Source: Ignavibacteriales bacterium (GTDB taxonomy: Bacteria > Bacteroidota > Ignavibacteria > Ignavibacteriales > Melioribacteraceae). Taken from it: DNA of 64,000 nt. The stretch lies in assembly GCA_020635275.1 (NCBI GenBank), contig JACKAA010000001.1:310001-374000 (forward strand), in the 5' to 3' direction. Position 1 is the stretch's first letter, and every line of letters starts with the position of its first letter. Of the stretch, positions 8,820 through 16,681 are shown one piece after another. The notes below the pieces were generated by a model. The model did not search any database. It had not been told where the DNA came from and worked only from the letters and a program-made list of their open reading frames with translations. Position numbers and translations under genes: made by a program.

Positions 8820-9539
8820 TTATTCATCCCAGTATTCAACTTTTTTAACAGTACCTGAACCTAATGATTTCCAGCAAAAATCACCTGAACAAACAATACT
8901 TTCTTTAACATAAAGGGAGCTATTATCAAACTGATTTAATCCTTGTCCTACTAAATTCATTTTAGTTTTTCTATTAAATATTTCGCCACTGAATTTTCCA
9001 CTGAATAAAACATCTCCAAATTTTTCATATATTGGATTTTCATTTGCTAATTCGTCTCCAATAATTTCAACTTTATTTAACTTCTTATTTTTTATAGGTA
9101 CAGTATTAACGGCAAGTACTATTTGAAATTCACCCCATGTTTTTCCATTAATTACTTTTCCATTAATATCAAGGTTTTCATATTTGTTGATATTATATAA
9201 ATGATAAGTATTATGCACTTTATTATTTATTTTTACGATTGATGGAATAAATACAAGTAAATTTCTTAATGTTCTTTCTCTTTCATTTTCATACTGATAT
9301 TGGGCCGGATCAATTGATAAAAATCCTCCACATGATTGATCTGGATTAAATTGTAAATTGCATTGATATGTTAATTGCTTATAGACTTTTCTGGAATGTT
9401 GATTATCAATTTTTACGCCATCAATTTTGCTCAATTCATTATTAAAATCTGAAACATCAATGACTTCCGGATCAACAACATTAGAATTTTCGCATGCTAT
9501 TAGTAACAAGATCACTAATAAATAAATTAACTTTTTCAT
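8820..9539 (-). CDS. Predicted lipoprotein of unknown function
   Basis: I chose the ATG at 9537-9539 because AGGAGG lies 5 nt upstream of it; a longer frame to 9560 would place this ribosome site inside the coding sequence. The 239-residue product begins MKKLIYLLVILLLIAC, a signal peptide with lipobox LIAC and C16 as the lipidated residue. The mature part has three further cysteine pairs or singles (CNLQFNPDQSC, GDFCW and one earlier) and is rich in beta-prone polar sequence. I recognise no family. The gene is alone between the sigma-54 regulator terminator and the S8 protease, and is bracketed by a perfect inverted repeat. Confidence 0.75.
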   Translation of the reverse strand: MKKLIYLLVILLLIACENSNVVDPEVIDVSDFNNELSKIDGVKIDNQHSRKVYKQLTYQCNLQFNPDQSCGGFLSIDPAQYQYENERERTLRNLLVFIPSIVKINNKVHNTYHLYNINKYENLDINGKVINGKTWGEFQIVLAVNTVPIKNKKLNKVEIIGDELANENPIYEKFGDVLFSGKFSGEIFNRKTKMNLVGQGLNQFDNSSLYVKESIVCSGDFCWKSLGSGTVKKVEYWDE

Positions 9540-9544
9540 TTGTT

Positions 9545-9550
9545 CCTCCT
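9545..9550 (-). promoter_or_regulatory. Shine-Dalgarno of the lipoprotein gene
   Basis: AGGAGG on the minus strand, 5 nt from the ATG at 9537-9539. It decides the start of the lipoprotein. Confidence 0.85.
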
Positions 9551-9562
9551 TTTTTAACATAG

Positions 9563-9580
9563 AAAAGGTTAGCCAGTTTT
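9563..9580. repeat. Right arm of perfect 18-bp inverted repeat
   Basis: AAAAGGTTAGCCAGTTTT pairs exactly with 8767-8784. It lies about 25 nt upstream of the lipoprotein start, so it is in or near the 5' leader of that gene. Confidence 0.85.
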
Positions 9581-9828
9581 TTCTACATTAAATATTTAAT
9601 TGATTGCATTATTTATTTTATGTCCTTAATAATGAATGAGAACCTTTGTATTAAGACATATTCTATTATAATGCCATCAATTAAAAACCATATAACTTGT
9701 TGTTTTTCAAATAGTTAAAGGATGACGAAAGTTAAATTAAATATGATAGTTGGTATGTATTCGCAGTTTTTAGCGGACTGTTGATTTAAATATTATGTAA
9801 TACCTTTATTATGGTTTATAATTAACAG
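9581..9828. other. Intergenic region without a recognisable gene
   Basis: With its flanks this is a 335-bp non-coding gap between the lipoprotein gene and the sigma-54 regulator. I see no ORF of coding character. The minus strand has a TATAAT at about 9667-9672 but no matching -35. A TGGCA on the minus strand near 9671-9675 lacks the GC required at -12 for sigma-54. The lipoprotein promoter is probably here but I cannot place it. Confidence 0.6.
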
Positions 9829-9874
9829 AAAAAATTGTTTTAGTTCGCAGATATTTGCGAATTATGCTAAACAA
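9829..9874 (-). terminator. Intrinsic terminator of the kinase/regulator operon
   Basis: Directly after the regulator stop codon, the minus strand forms TTGTTTAG ... TTCGCA, a 6-nt loop, TGCGAA ... CTAAAACAA, followed by six T. Core arms are 9844-9849 and 9856-9861, outer arms about 9835-9843 and 9867-9874 with a 5-nt bulge. Position, pairing and T-tract all fit a rho-independent terminator. Confidence 0.72.
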
Positions 9875-11392
9875 TTAATTTCTCATAAATTTATTTAAAC
9901 CAAATTTTTTCATTTTATATCTAAGTGTTTGTTCAGGAATTTCTAAAAGTCTGGCTGATTGAGATTGATTCCAATCATTTTCTTCTAAAGTTTGTTCAAT
10001 AATTTCTTTTTCCAACTTTTCAACTTCTTCTATAAGTCTGATTTTATTTTTTTTCTTATGTGCTTCCTTAAATTTTTCTACTTCATTTTTTATTTCAAAG
10101 TTTAATATAGATAGATCAATGGTTTCAATATGTTTAGGAATAATCGTAACTATTCTTTCAATATAATTTTCTAACTGCCTAATATTACCCGACCAATTTT
10201 TATTTTTAAAATATTCCATTAAATCACTGTGAAAAAATTCTGCTTTTTTATCTTGCTGCTTTGAAATTTTTCTTAAAAAATAATTAGCTATTATTGGAAT
10301 ATCTCCTTTTCTTTCAATTAGAGTTGGAACTTTTATCGGATAAACCATTAGTCTAAAATAAAGATCTTCTCTAAATTCACCTTTCTCTACTAAATTAATT
10401 AATGGCTTACTTGTTGCGGCAATAAATCTAACATCAACTTTAATTACTTTCGAGCTTCCAATTGGTCTAACTTCTGATTCTTGCAAAACTCTGAGCAGTT
10501 TTGATTGCATCTCAAATGATAAATTACAAATCTCATCTAAAAAAAGTGTTCCTTTATCAGCTTCAATTATCAATCCAGTTCTATCTCTGTTAGCTCCGGT
10601 AAAAGAACCTTTAATATGTCCAAACAATTCACTTTCCACTAAATTTTCTGGTATTGCACCGCAATCAACTGCAATAAACGGTAAAGCAGCTCTTGAACTA
10701 AATTTATGGATAGCTTTTACGACAAGTTCCTTTCCTGTTCCAGTCTCACCTTCAACTACAACACGTGCATCACATTTTGATGCGGCTTCTATACTTTGAA
10801 GAAGCTCTATGAATTTTTTACTCTTACCTAGCAATCCAATATTATTATACTTATTTAAAATTGAATTTTGAGTTAGAGGAAGATTAAAGAATTCTTGAAT
10901 TTTTTGGATATTGCAAATATGAGGTGACACTACCAGCATTAAATTTTCAAGAAAATTAAGATCAGATTTATTAAATGATTTCTTATTCTTTTTTCTAAGG
11001 ACGAGCAAATAGCCTTTAGTTACACCGGTATATAATATTGGCACACAAATAGCAGATTTAATATCATCACTTGAAAACACATTATCAGTAAATCGATCAT
11101 CATTTATTAATTCAGTTATTATAATTGGTTCTTTATATTTTATTACAAGACCTATTAAACTGGATTGTATCACCTCATATTTTACATTTTGATTTTTTCT
11201 CTCTTTATTAAATATTGTACGACAAGTATCTTCTGTTTTTGGATTAATCATTTTTATTGTTGTAACATCAGTATCAAACATAATTGTAATTTTTGTTGTT
11301 ATAATTCTCAATATTTCAGAGAAATCATTTAGTTTGCTGACTATTTTTATCAACTCAAAAATTGCATCAGATTTTTCAGCTTCATTACTCAT
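9875..11392 (-). CDS. Sigma-54-dependent activator, GAF-AAA+-Fis
   Basis: The 505-residue protein has an N-terminal GAF domain (about 15-165), an AAA+ domain (about 185-415) and a C-terminal Fis-type helix-turn-helix (about 470-500, NQSQSARLLEIPEQTL). Visible motifs are Walker A GETGTGKE at 215-222, Walker B GTLFLDEI at 281-288, the sigma-54 contact loop as GSFTGA at 262-267 rather than GAFTGA, and the arginine-finger region FREDLYFRL at 340-348. It has no receiver domain, so input is probably a small ligand bound to GAF, as in FhlA and NifA. It follows the 99-residue gene by 48 nt and the kinase in an apparent three-gene operon ended by a terminator. The target promoters are unknown; I found no clean -24/-12 site nearby. 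Confidence 0.92.
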   Translation of the reverse strand: MSNEAEKSDAIFELIKIVSKLNDFSEILRIITTKITIMFDTDVTTIKMINPKTEDTCRTIFNKERKNQNVKYEVIQSSLIGLVIKYKEPIIITELINDDRFTDNVFSSDDIKSAICVPILYTGVTKGYLLVLRKKNKKSFNKSDLNFLENLMLVVSPHICNIQKIQEFFNLPLTQNSILNKYNNIGLLGKSKKFIELLQSIEAASKCDARVVVEGETGTGKELVVKAIHKFSSRAALPFIAVDCGAIPENLVESELFGHIKGSFTGANRDRTGLIIEADKGTLFLDEICNLSFEMQSKLLRVLQESEVRPIGSSKVIKVDVRFIAATSKPLINLVEKGEFREDLYFRLMVYPIKVPTLIERKGDIPIIANYFLRKISKQQDKKAEFFHSDLMEYFKNKNWSGNIRQLENYIERIVTIIPKHIETIDLSILNFEIKNEVEKFKEAHKKKNKIRLIEEVEKLEKEIIEQTLEENDWNQSQSARLLEIPEQTLRYKMKKFGLNKFMRN

Positions 11393-11440
11393 AATTCTAA
11401 TTTATAAGATTTGTGAAAGTAAATATTATTTTATAATATT

Positions 11441-11740
11441 TTAATTTTTTACATTAATCCAATATTCAACTATTTTTGAATATTCATGTATAGGAGGCGG
11501 TGGAACCGGAAACGGTTTGACTCCCTTGGAATATCTAAATATTACTTCCATAAAATCTCTATTAGAAAATGATTTTGCTTTTGAAAATATTTTCTTAAGA
11601 GATTTAAAATCCTTTTTATCAAAACTTTTGAATTCTTTATTTTTTTTAATTGTTGAAATTGGTTTTTTAATTAAATTTTTAAAGAACATTTCATCTACCA
11701 GTGCCTTTTGAAAAATTAGATTAATCTTTTCATCTTTCAT
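11441..11740 (-). CDS. 99-residue protein with NHLP/Nif11-leader-like N-terminus
   Basis: The ATG at 11738-11740 is preceded by AGGGAGATG, a good ribosome site. The sequence begins MKDEKINLIFQKALVDEMFF and continues KNLIKKPISTIKK, which fits the pattern (A-x-x-D-x-x-F-x-x-x-L-x-x-x-P) at the start of Nif11/NHLP-type leader peptides and the related Os1348-type proteins. It is very lysine-rich, has no signal peptide, no cysteine, and ends in a GVKPFPVPPPPIHEY segment and a short aromatic tail. The leader resemblance is a pattern judgement; no RiPP-modifying enzyme or peptidase-transporter lies in the window. The kinase gene ends 14 nt before it and the sigma-54 activator follows, so it may instead be a kinase substrate or a partner of the regulator. 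Confidence 0.7.
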   Translation of the reverse strand: MKDEKINLIFQKALVDEMFFKNLIKKPISTIKKNKEFKSFDKKDFKSLKKIFSKAKSFSNRDFMEVIFRYSKGVKPFPVPPPPIHEYSKIVEYWINVKN

Positions 11741-11754
11741 GTGAACATCTCCCT

Positions 11755-14154
11755 TTAATTTTTAATTGCTAATTTGTTTTTTAATTGGAGCAATTTATCA
11801 TCCACCGAAAACATTTTACTAGCTGCATAATTTATATTTATGCAAGTATTGTAATATAAAATTGCCTTTCCATAATCTTTTCTTAATTCATAAATAGTTG
11901 CTAACGCATAATAAGGTTCAAATAAATTTTTATTAATTTTTATAGCTTTATTAAATTCTTCAATTGCTTTTAAAGTATCTTGCACTTCAAGTAATGCATC
12001 TCCGTAACCGTTATGAAATTCTGCTTTGCCACTGTCAATTTGAATGGCCATTTTATAATATTCAACAGATTGTTCAAAAAAATCCAAATAGTAATTTTGT
12101 TTACCTAAAAATGAATATACGATCCCAAGTGAAAATCCTGATTCCATTGCTCGGTTTATGCACTTTTGTTCAAATTCTCTTCCTTTTAATGAATCATTTT
12201 CCAAAAAATAAATTTGTGAAAGCATACTGTACAAATCGTGATAAACTGGCTTTATATCTAGAGCATCTTCAAATACGACCTTTGCTTTTTGATTTTCTCC
12301 CAACCTCATATAAGATAAACCGAGCATAAAATGTGCTGGTGAATATTTCCATCCTAAGTCAATTAGTTCAGAAAGAATATCAATACATTTTTTATGGTCT
12401 TCAATTAAGTAATAAGCTCTTGCAAGATTGTACAACAACATATTATTGTTAGGTGAATATTGTAATGCAACATTTAAATGATTTATTTGATTAAAGTAGT
12501 CTTTATTAATTAGACAATTTGACCATTCTATCATTGTAAGTTCAAATGGACTTGCATGCGGCTCTAACGGTTTTAATTTCTGAAATTCAATTTTTGCACC
12601 TATTGTGTCTTCTAACCAGCTTAGTGTATTTATCAACCATATTCTTGGTGAAATGAAATTCGAATCCAGTACAATAGCCTTTCTTAAATATTTTACAGCT
12701 AACTTTTTTTCACCATGAAAATTATATTGACTTGCTGTTAAAAATGCCTTTATTGATCCCATGTTTTGCGATCTATGCTGAAGCCATGGTTTTAAATCAG
12801 TTTTGTTGTCTGTCAATTGGGCAACTATTTGATAATAATTAAGGATTTCCGAAACTAACTTATTTATACTTTGAGGTAATTCAACTTCACTTTTAACAGT
12901 ATAGTTTTTTGTAAAAATAATTTCTATACCTTTAGTTTTAATTAAGCTAAAATGAAGTTTATAATTATCTCTAAACTCAGATAATTTACTATCAACGTAA
13001 TAAGTAATATCTCTTGCGCTTAAAAAATCATTTAACTGCTTTCCTTTTGGAATTTTATCACCATAAGTATTGATTAAAGACTCATTTAAACTAATGTGAT
13101 CATAAATTCTTATTTCATCAAATCCCACAAGGTTTTCAACAATAAGGGACTGAGAAATTTCCGAAATACTTTTAAGTTTTTCATTATTTTCAGATAAAAT
13201 TTGAAGAGGTAAAACTGCCAGCTTCCACTCATCGTTATCTTTAATAAAATTAATGCTATTTGTTATCCAAAAAGAAGCTATAGAAATTATTAATACTGAG
13301 ATTGAAATAAGTTTAGTACTTTTTGTAAAATATGGATTTCCTTTTCCTGAAATTTTGTTAAGTTTATTTTTTATTTCTTCAACGGATGAAATACGTTTTT
13401 CTTTATTCTTAACAAGACAATTTTTTAACAATTCAATTAATTGTTTTTCTTTTTTAGTTTTTAGTACACTTTTAAATTCTACTTCTTCATTTAAAATTGA
13501 AAATAATATTGCCTGATCATAATCTCCTTTAAAGGGTAATTTTTTATAAAGCATTTGATAAATAGTTGCACCCAAAGACCAAATGTCAGTTCTTTTATCA
13601 ACTTCTTCTCCTTTTATTTGCTCAGGAGACATATATCCAAAAGTTCCTTCAGTTTCATATTCATAATTTGAAATAGTATTTAAAAGATTTTTTGCTAATC
13701 CAAAATCTATAATTTTAACAATGTTATCTTTTGTTATAAAAATATTTGAGGGATTAATATCTCTATGAATTATATTCTTTGAATGTGCTTGATTTAAACC
13801 TTCAAGTACCTGATCAAAAATTTCAATTATTTGATTAATATTAAAATTTGTGTTTTTGAGTTTCTCTTTTAAAGTTTCACCCTGATAATAATCCATACAA
13901 ATAAATAATTGTCCATCTGTAGTTTCATCAATTTCGTGAATAGTACAAATATTTGGATGTTGAAATGAGGATATAGATTTGGCTTCGTAAATTAATGTTT
14001 GCTTTGATTCTTCATCATAAGAATATAATGGAGATAAAAACTTTAAGGCAACAAATCTATCTAATAATAGATCTTGGGCTTTATATACAACACCCATTCC
14101 TCCGCTGCCAAGTTTTTCAATTATTCTATAATGAGTAACAACTTTACCGATCAT
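11755..14154 (-). CDS. Membrane Ser/Thr protein kinase with TPR sensor domain
   Basis: The 799-residue protein has a Hanks-type kinase domain (about 9-268) with glycine loop GSGGMGVVYKA at 16-26, ATP lysine K38, DFG at 150-152 and the SPE of the APE motif at 176-178. The catalytic loop reads HRDINPSN at 130-137: D132 and N137 are kept but the lysine usual at position 134 is asparagine. A membrane helix lies at about 279-300, then an extracytoplasmic domain and TPR-like repeats from about 475 to 795. This architecture is common in Ignavibacteria-type genomes. It is the first gene of a unit with the 99-residue protein and the sigma-54 activator, which suggests that kinase signalling meets sigma-54 control. 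Confidence 0.9.
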   Translation of the reverse strand: MIGKVVTHYRIIEKLGSGGMGVVYKAQDLLLDRFVALKFLSPLYSYDEESKQTLIYEAKSISSFQHPNICTIHEIDETTDGQLFICMDYYQGETLKEKLKNTNFNINQIIEIFDQVLEGLNQAHSKNIIHRDINPSNIFITKDNIVKIIDFGLAKNLLNTISNYEYETEGTFGYMSPEQIKGEEVDKRTDIWSLGATIYQMLYKKLPFKGDYDQAILFSILNEEVEFKSVLKTKKEKQLIELLKNCLVKNKEKRISSVEEIKNKLNKISGKGNPYFTKSTKLISISVLIISIASFWITNSINFIKDNDEWKLAVLPLQILSENNEKLKSISEISQSLIVENLVGFDEIRIYDHISLNESLINTYGDKIPKGKQLNDFLSARDITYYVDSKLSEFRDNYKLHFSLIKTKGIEIIFTKNYTVKSEVELPQSINKLVSEILNYYQIVAQLTDNKTDLKPWLQHRSQNMGSIKAFLTASQYNFHGEKKLAVKYLRKAIVLDSNFISPRIWLINTLSWLEDTIGAKIEFQKLKPLEPHASPFELTMIEWSNCLINKDYFNQINHLNVALQYSPNNNMLLYNLARAYYLIEDHKKCIDILSELIDLGWKYSPAHFMLGLSYMRLGENQKAKVVFEDALDIKPVYHDLYSMLSQIYFLENDSLKGREFEQKCINRAMESGFSLGIVYSFLGKQNYYLDFFEQSVEYYKMAIQIDSGKAEFHNGYGDALLEVQDTLKAIEEFNKAIKINKNLFEPYYALATIYELRKDYGKAILYYNTCININYAASKMFSVDDKLLQLKNKLAIKN

Positions 14155-14399
14155 AGAACGTAATTTATTTTATGGGTGATATTATCAGAAATATTTTTTC
14201 AGGATAAGAATCCTTGCGGGGAAATCTACATGTGTGATATGGAGTAACCTTCGAGTTTTAGAAATCTGAATGTTCCTCTCAAGGTATAAATTGTACAATT
14301 ACAAATAGAAAATATAATTAGAAATAAATAAAAGTCAAGTATTTAAATAATACACTATTTTAAAAACAAGAATAATATTAAATATTTATTTACTTATAT

Positions 14400-16535
14400 T
14401 TATTTTATTTCTCCTTCAATTAGTTCATCAACTAGTCTGTTTGTTTTATAAACATATTTTAATGCTTCAATCAATCCTTTTGAATCGGTTGCCACAGTTC
14501 TATTATTTTCTTCAAGAAATATTGTGTGTCCGGCTAAACTTTCAATATTTCCATCATGAACTAATCCAACCACTTCTTTATTTATATTAATAACTGAGCT
14601 GCCGGAATTGCCTCCAACAATATCATTAGTAGACGCAAAACCAATTGCAGCAGCAAGATCTAAATCTTTTGGCGGAACTTTCCATCTTTCATGTAATCCC
14701 CAAGGATAAGTTTTCTTATTGAAAGATTCATATCTATCCCATAAACCATAATATGTTGTTTTGCCAGGAGCAATTGTTCCATTATATTCATATCCTTTAA
14801 TTACGCCATCAGAAATTCTTAAGCTTGAAGTTGCATCAGGCGGAATTGTATTTCCATAAACAAGTGATATAACTTCTCCAAGTGATTGATTTAAAACATT
14901 TAATGTATTGTTTTGCTCTTCAACATTTTGTTTTATTTCATTATACATTTTGTTTATTTCAAGTGTAAATTTTATAAACGGTTCATCAAGATTTAAAATT
15001 TCATCTGCACTTAATTCGGCAATTTCATAAACATTTTCTCTTGAATTAATTTTTCTTTTAAGTAAATCATCAATATCAGAATTATCAACAGAATTATATA
15101 ATATATTTACTAATTCATTTTCAGCACCCAAAATTTTAGTTAAAAATGTTTTATGCGCAATCAGCAAATTATACTCTAATTCATAATCAATAGAATCGGG
15201 AAAAATATTTGTTATAGTTAATTCAAGATTTTCATCTTTAAATCCTTCTTCCCTTTCTTCAATTGGTAATTTTTTTTGTTCTGCAAGATTAATTAGCTTT
15301 CCCGCAATATTTAATAACTCTGGTTTAATTCTATATTTATTAAATCTATAAACATTGTTTTTCGTGTAATTTTGTTTCAGTTCATCTAAAACTATTTTTA
15401 TTGAATTCCATATTTCACCATATTTTTCATTTAATTCAGTCGACTCATTAACTCTCTTTTTTAAATCATTTTCAAAATCCAATTTCTTTTTCATTATATA
15501 AGAATTTTTTAGGCCGGCTAACCTTCCGGCATAAGATTTTCTTGCATTTCCCCAACTCATTACTTTAAGTAGTAAATCTTCCTTTTCGGTATTTTTCTGA
15601 TATAAATCAAAATAAGCATTATAAATTGCATTAAATCCAATTAGCGATTCTTTATATGAATAGTCTCGCAGAAATTCTAATTGTGCAAAAGATATTAGTC
15701 TATCAGTACTACCTGGTCTGCCTACAACAAATATTGGTTCACCTTCTTCGGCTCCATTTTTACTCCATTTAAAGAAGTTTTCATTTTTAATGGGAATTCC
15801 ATTTTCATCGTATGCTCTGTAAAACATAAAATCTAATTCATATCTTGGATAAGTAAAATTATCCCAATCCCAGCCAGTTGCGGCAATTTGAAAATCCGGA
15901 GCCATTACCAGCCTAATATCGTTATATCTTTTATAACCATATAATGAATATTTTCCGCCATGATAAAGAGTTATTATTCTGCAATTCAATCCTGTTTCCA
16001 ATTCATATTTTGCTTCAAGAGAATCTTTTATTTGTTCTTTCAAATTAATCTTTTCATCATCAGATTTACCTGTATTCATAAAATTTTTGATTTCTTCAGT
16101 TACATCTTCTATGAAAATAAGCTGATCAACAAACAAGCCTTCTACTTTTCTTTCATCTTCTAAACTTTCTGCATAAAATCCATCTTTCAGTAAATCTTCA
16201 CCTTCATTCTGTATTTCAGATAATTGATTCCTACCGCAATGATGATTTGTCATAATTAATCCGTCACTTGACACAAAAGCGGCTGAACATCCGCCTCCAA
16301 ATTGTAATGCAGATTTTTGAACATCTAAAAGCCAATCTTTTGAAGGATTGAATCCATATTTATTTTTAAAGTCATCAATCGGAACATTATCAAATGTCCA
16401 CATTCTCCCAAAATCATCCATTGACCATTTTACTTCTTCAAGATTTATCGGTTCATAAAAACCAGCTTGACCATAAATGTTTAATGCGAAAATAAGTGAG
16501 GTAAAAGCAAAGAGTTTATTTTGAAATAAATTCAT
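14400..16535 (-). CDS. S46-family dipeptidyl peptidase (DPP7-like)
   Basis: The 711-residue protein has a signal peptide (about 1-23) and the S46 fold: MWTFDNVP near 45, a TNHHC block at 96-100 with the catalytic histidine before the cysteine, the DNFTYPRYELDFMFYR block with the aspartate, and GGNSGSS with catalytic S644. In P. gingivalis enzymes residue Ser+18 sets the specificity: glycine in DPP7, arginine in DPP11. Here it is G662, so a DPP7-like preference for hydrophobic P1 residues is inferred. It acts in the periplasm or outside, releasing dipeptides from oligopeptides. A paralogue lies at 18125-20254. The 245-bp gap to the kinase gene holds no gene. Confidence 0.93.
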   Translation of the reverse strand: MNLFQNKLFAFTSLIFALNIYGQAGFYEPINLEEVKWSMDDFGRMWTFDNVPIDDFKNKYGFNPSKDWLLDVQKSALQFGGGCSAAFVSSDGLIMTNHHCGRNQLSEIQNEGEDLLKDGFYAESLEDERKVEGLFVDQLIFIEDVTEEIKNFMNTGKSDDEKINLKEQIKDSLEAKYELETGLNCRIITLYHGGKYSLYGYKRYNDIRLVMAPDFQIAATGWDWDNFTYPRYELDFMFYRAYDENGIPIKNENFFKWSKNGAEEGEPIFVVGRPGSTDRLISFAQLEFLRDYSYKESLIGFNAIYNAYFDLYQKNTEKEDLLLKVMSWGNARKSYAGRLAGLKNSYIMKKKLDFENDLKKRVNESTELNEKYGEIWNSIKIVLDELKQNYTKNNVYRFNKYRIKPELLNIAGKLINLAEQKKLPIEEREEGFKDENLELTITNIFPDSIDYELEYNLLIAHKTFLTKILGAENELVNILYNSVDNSDIDDLLKRKINSRENVYEIAELSADEILNLDEPFIKFTLEINKMYNEIKQNVEEQNNTLNVLNQSLGEVISLVYGNTIPPDATSSLRISDGVIKGYEYNGTIAPGKTTYYGLWDRYESFNKKTYPWGLHERWKVPPKDLDLAAAIGFASTNDIVGGNSGSSVININKEVVGLVHDGNIESLAGHTIFLEENNRTVATDSKGLIEALKYVYKTNRLVDELIEGEIK

Positions 16536-16681
16536 AAATATCCTATATATTTATTAATTAAGACGAAATTAGACTAAAAAAGTTATCTATTTTATTATTT
16601 GAAAATGTTTAATTACAAAAAATATAAAATTTTATCAGATGATTAAGTATTTTTTGATTGGACATTTTATTCAAATCATAT

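Noticed and set aside
9661..9680. TGGCA on the minus strand upstream of the lipoprotein as a sigma-54 -24 box
   Set aside because: There is no GC at the -12 distance, so it cannot be used as a sigma-54 promoter claim.
14155..14399. The gap between the kinase and the S46 gene as a possible gene or RNA site
   Set aside because: Only a weak GGAT/ATCC hairpin near 14201-14215 is visible; no ORF or recognisable promoter.
15512..15530. CCGGCTAACC resembling the lipoprotein inverted repeat
   Set aside because: It lies inside the S46 coding sequence and only about eight bases agree; it looks like coincidence.
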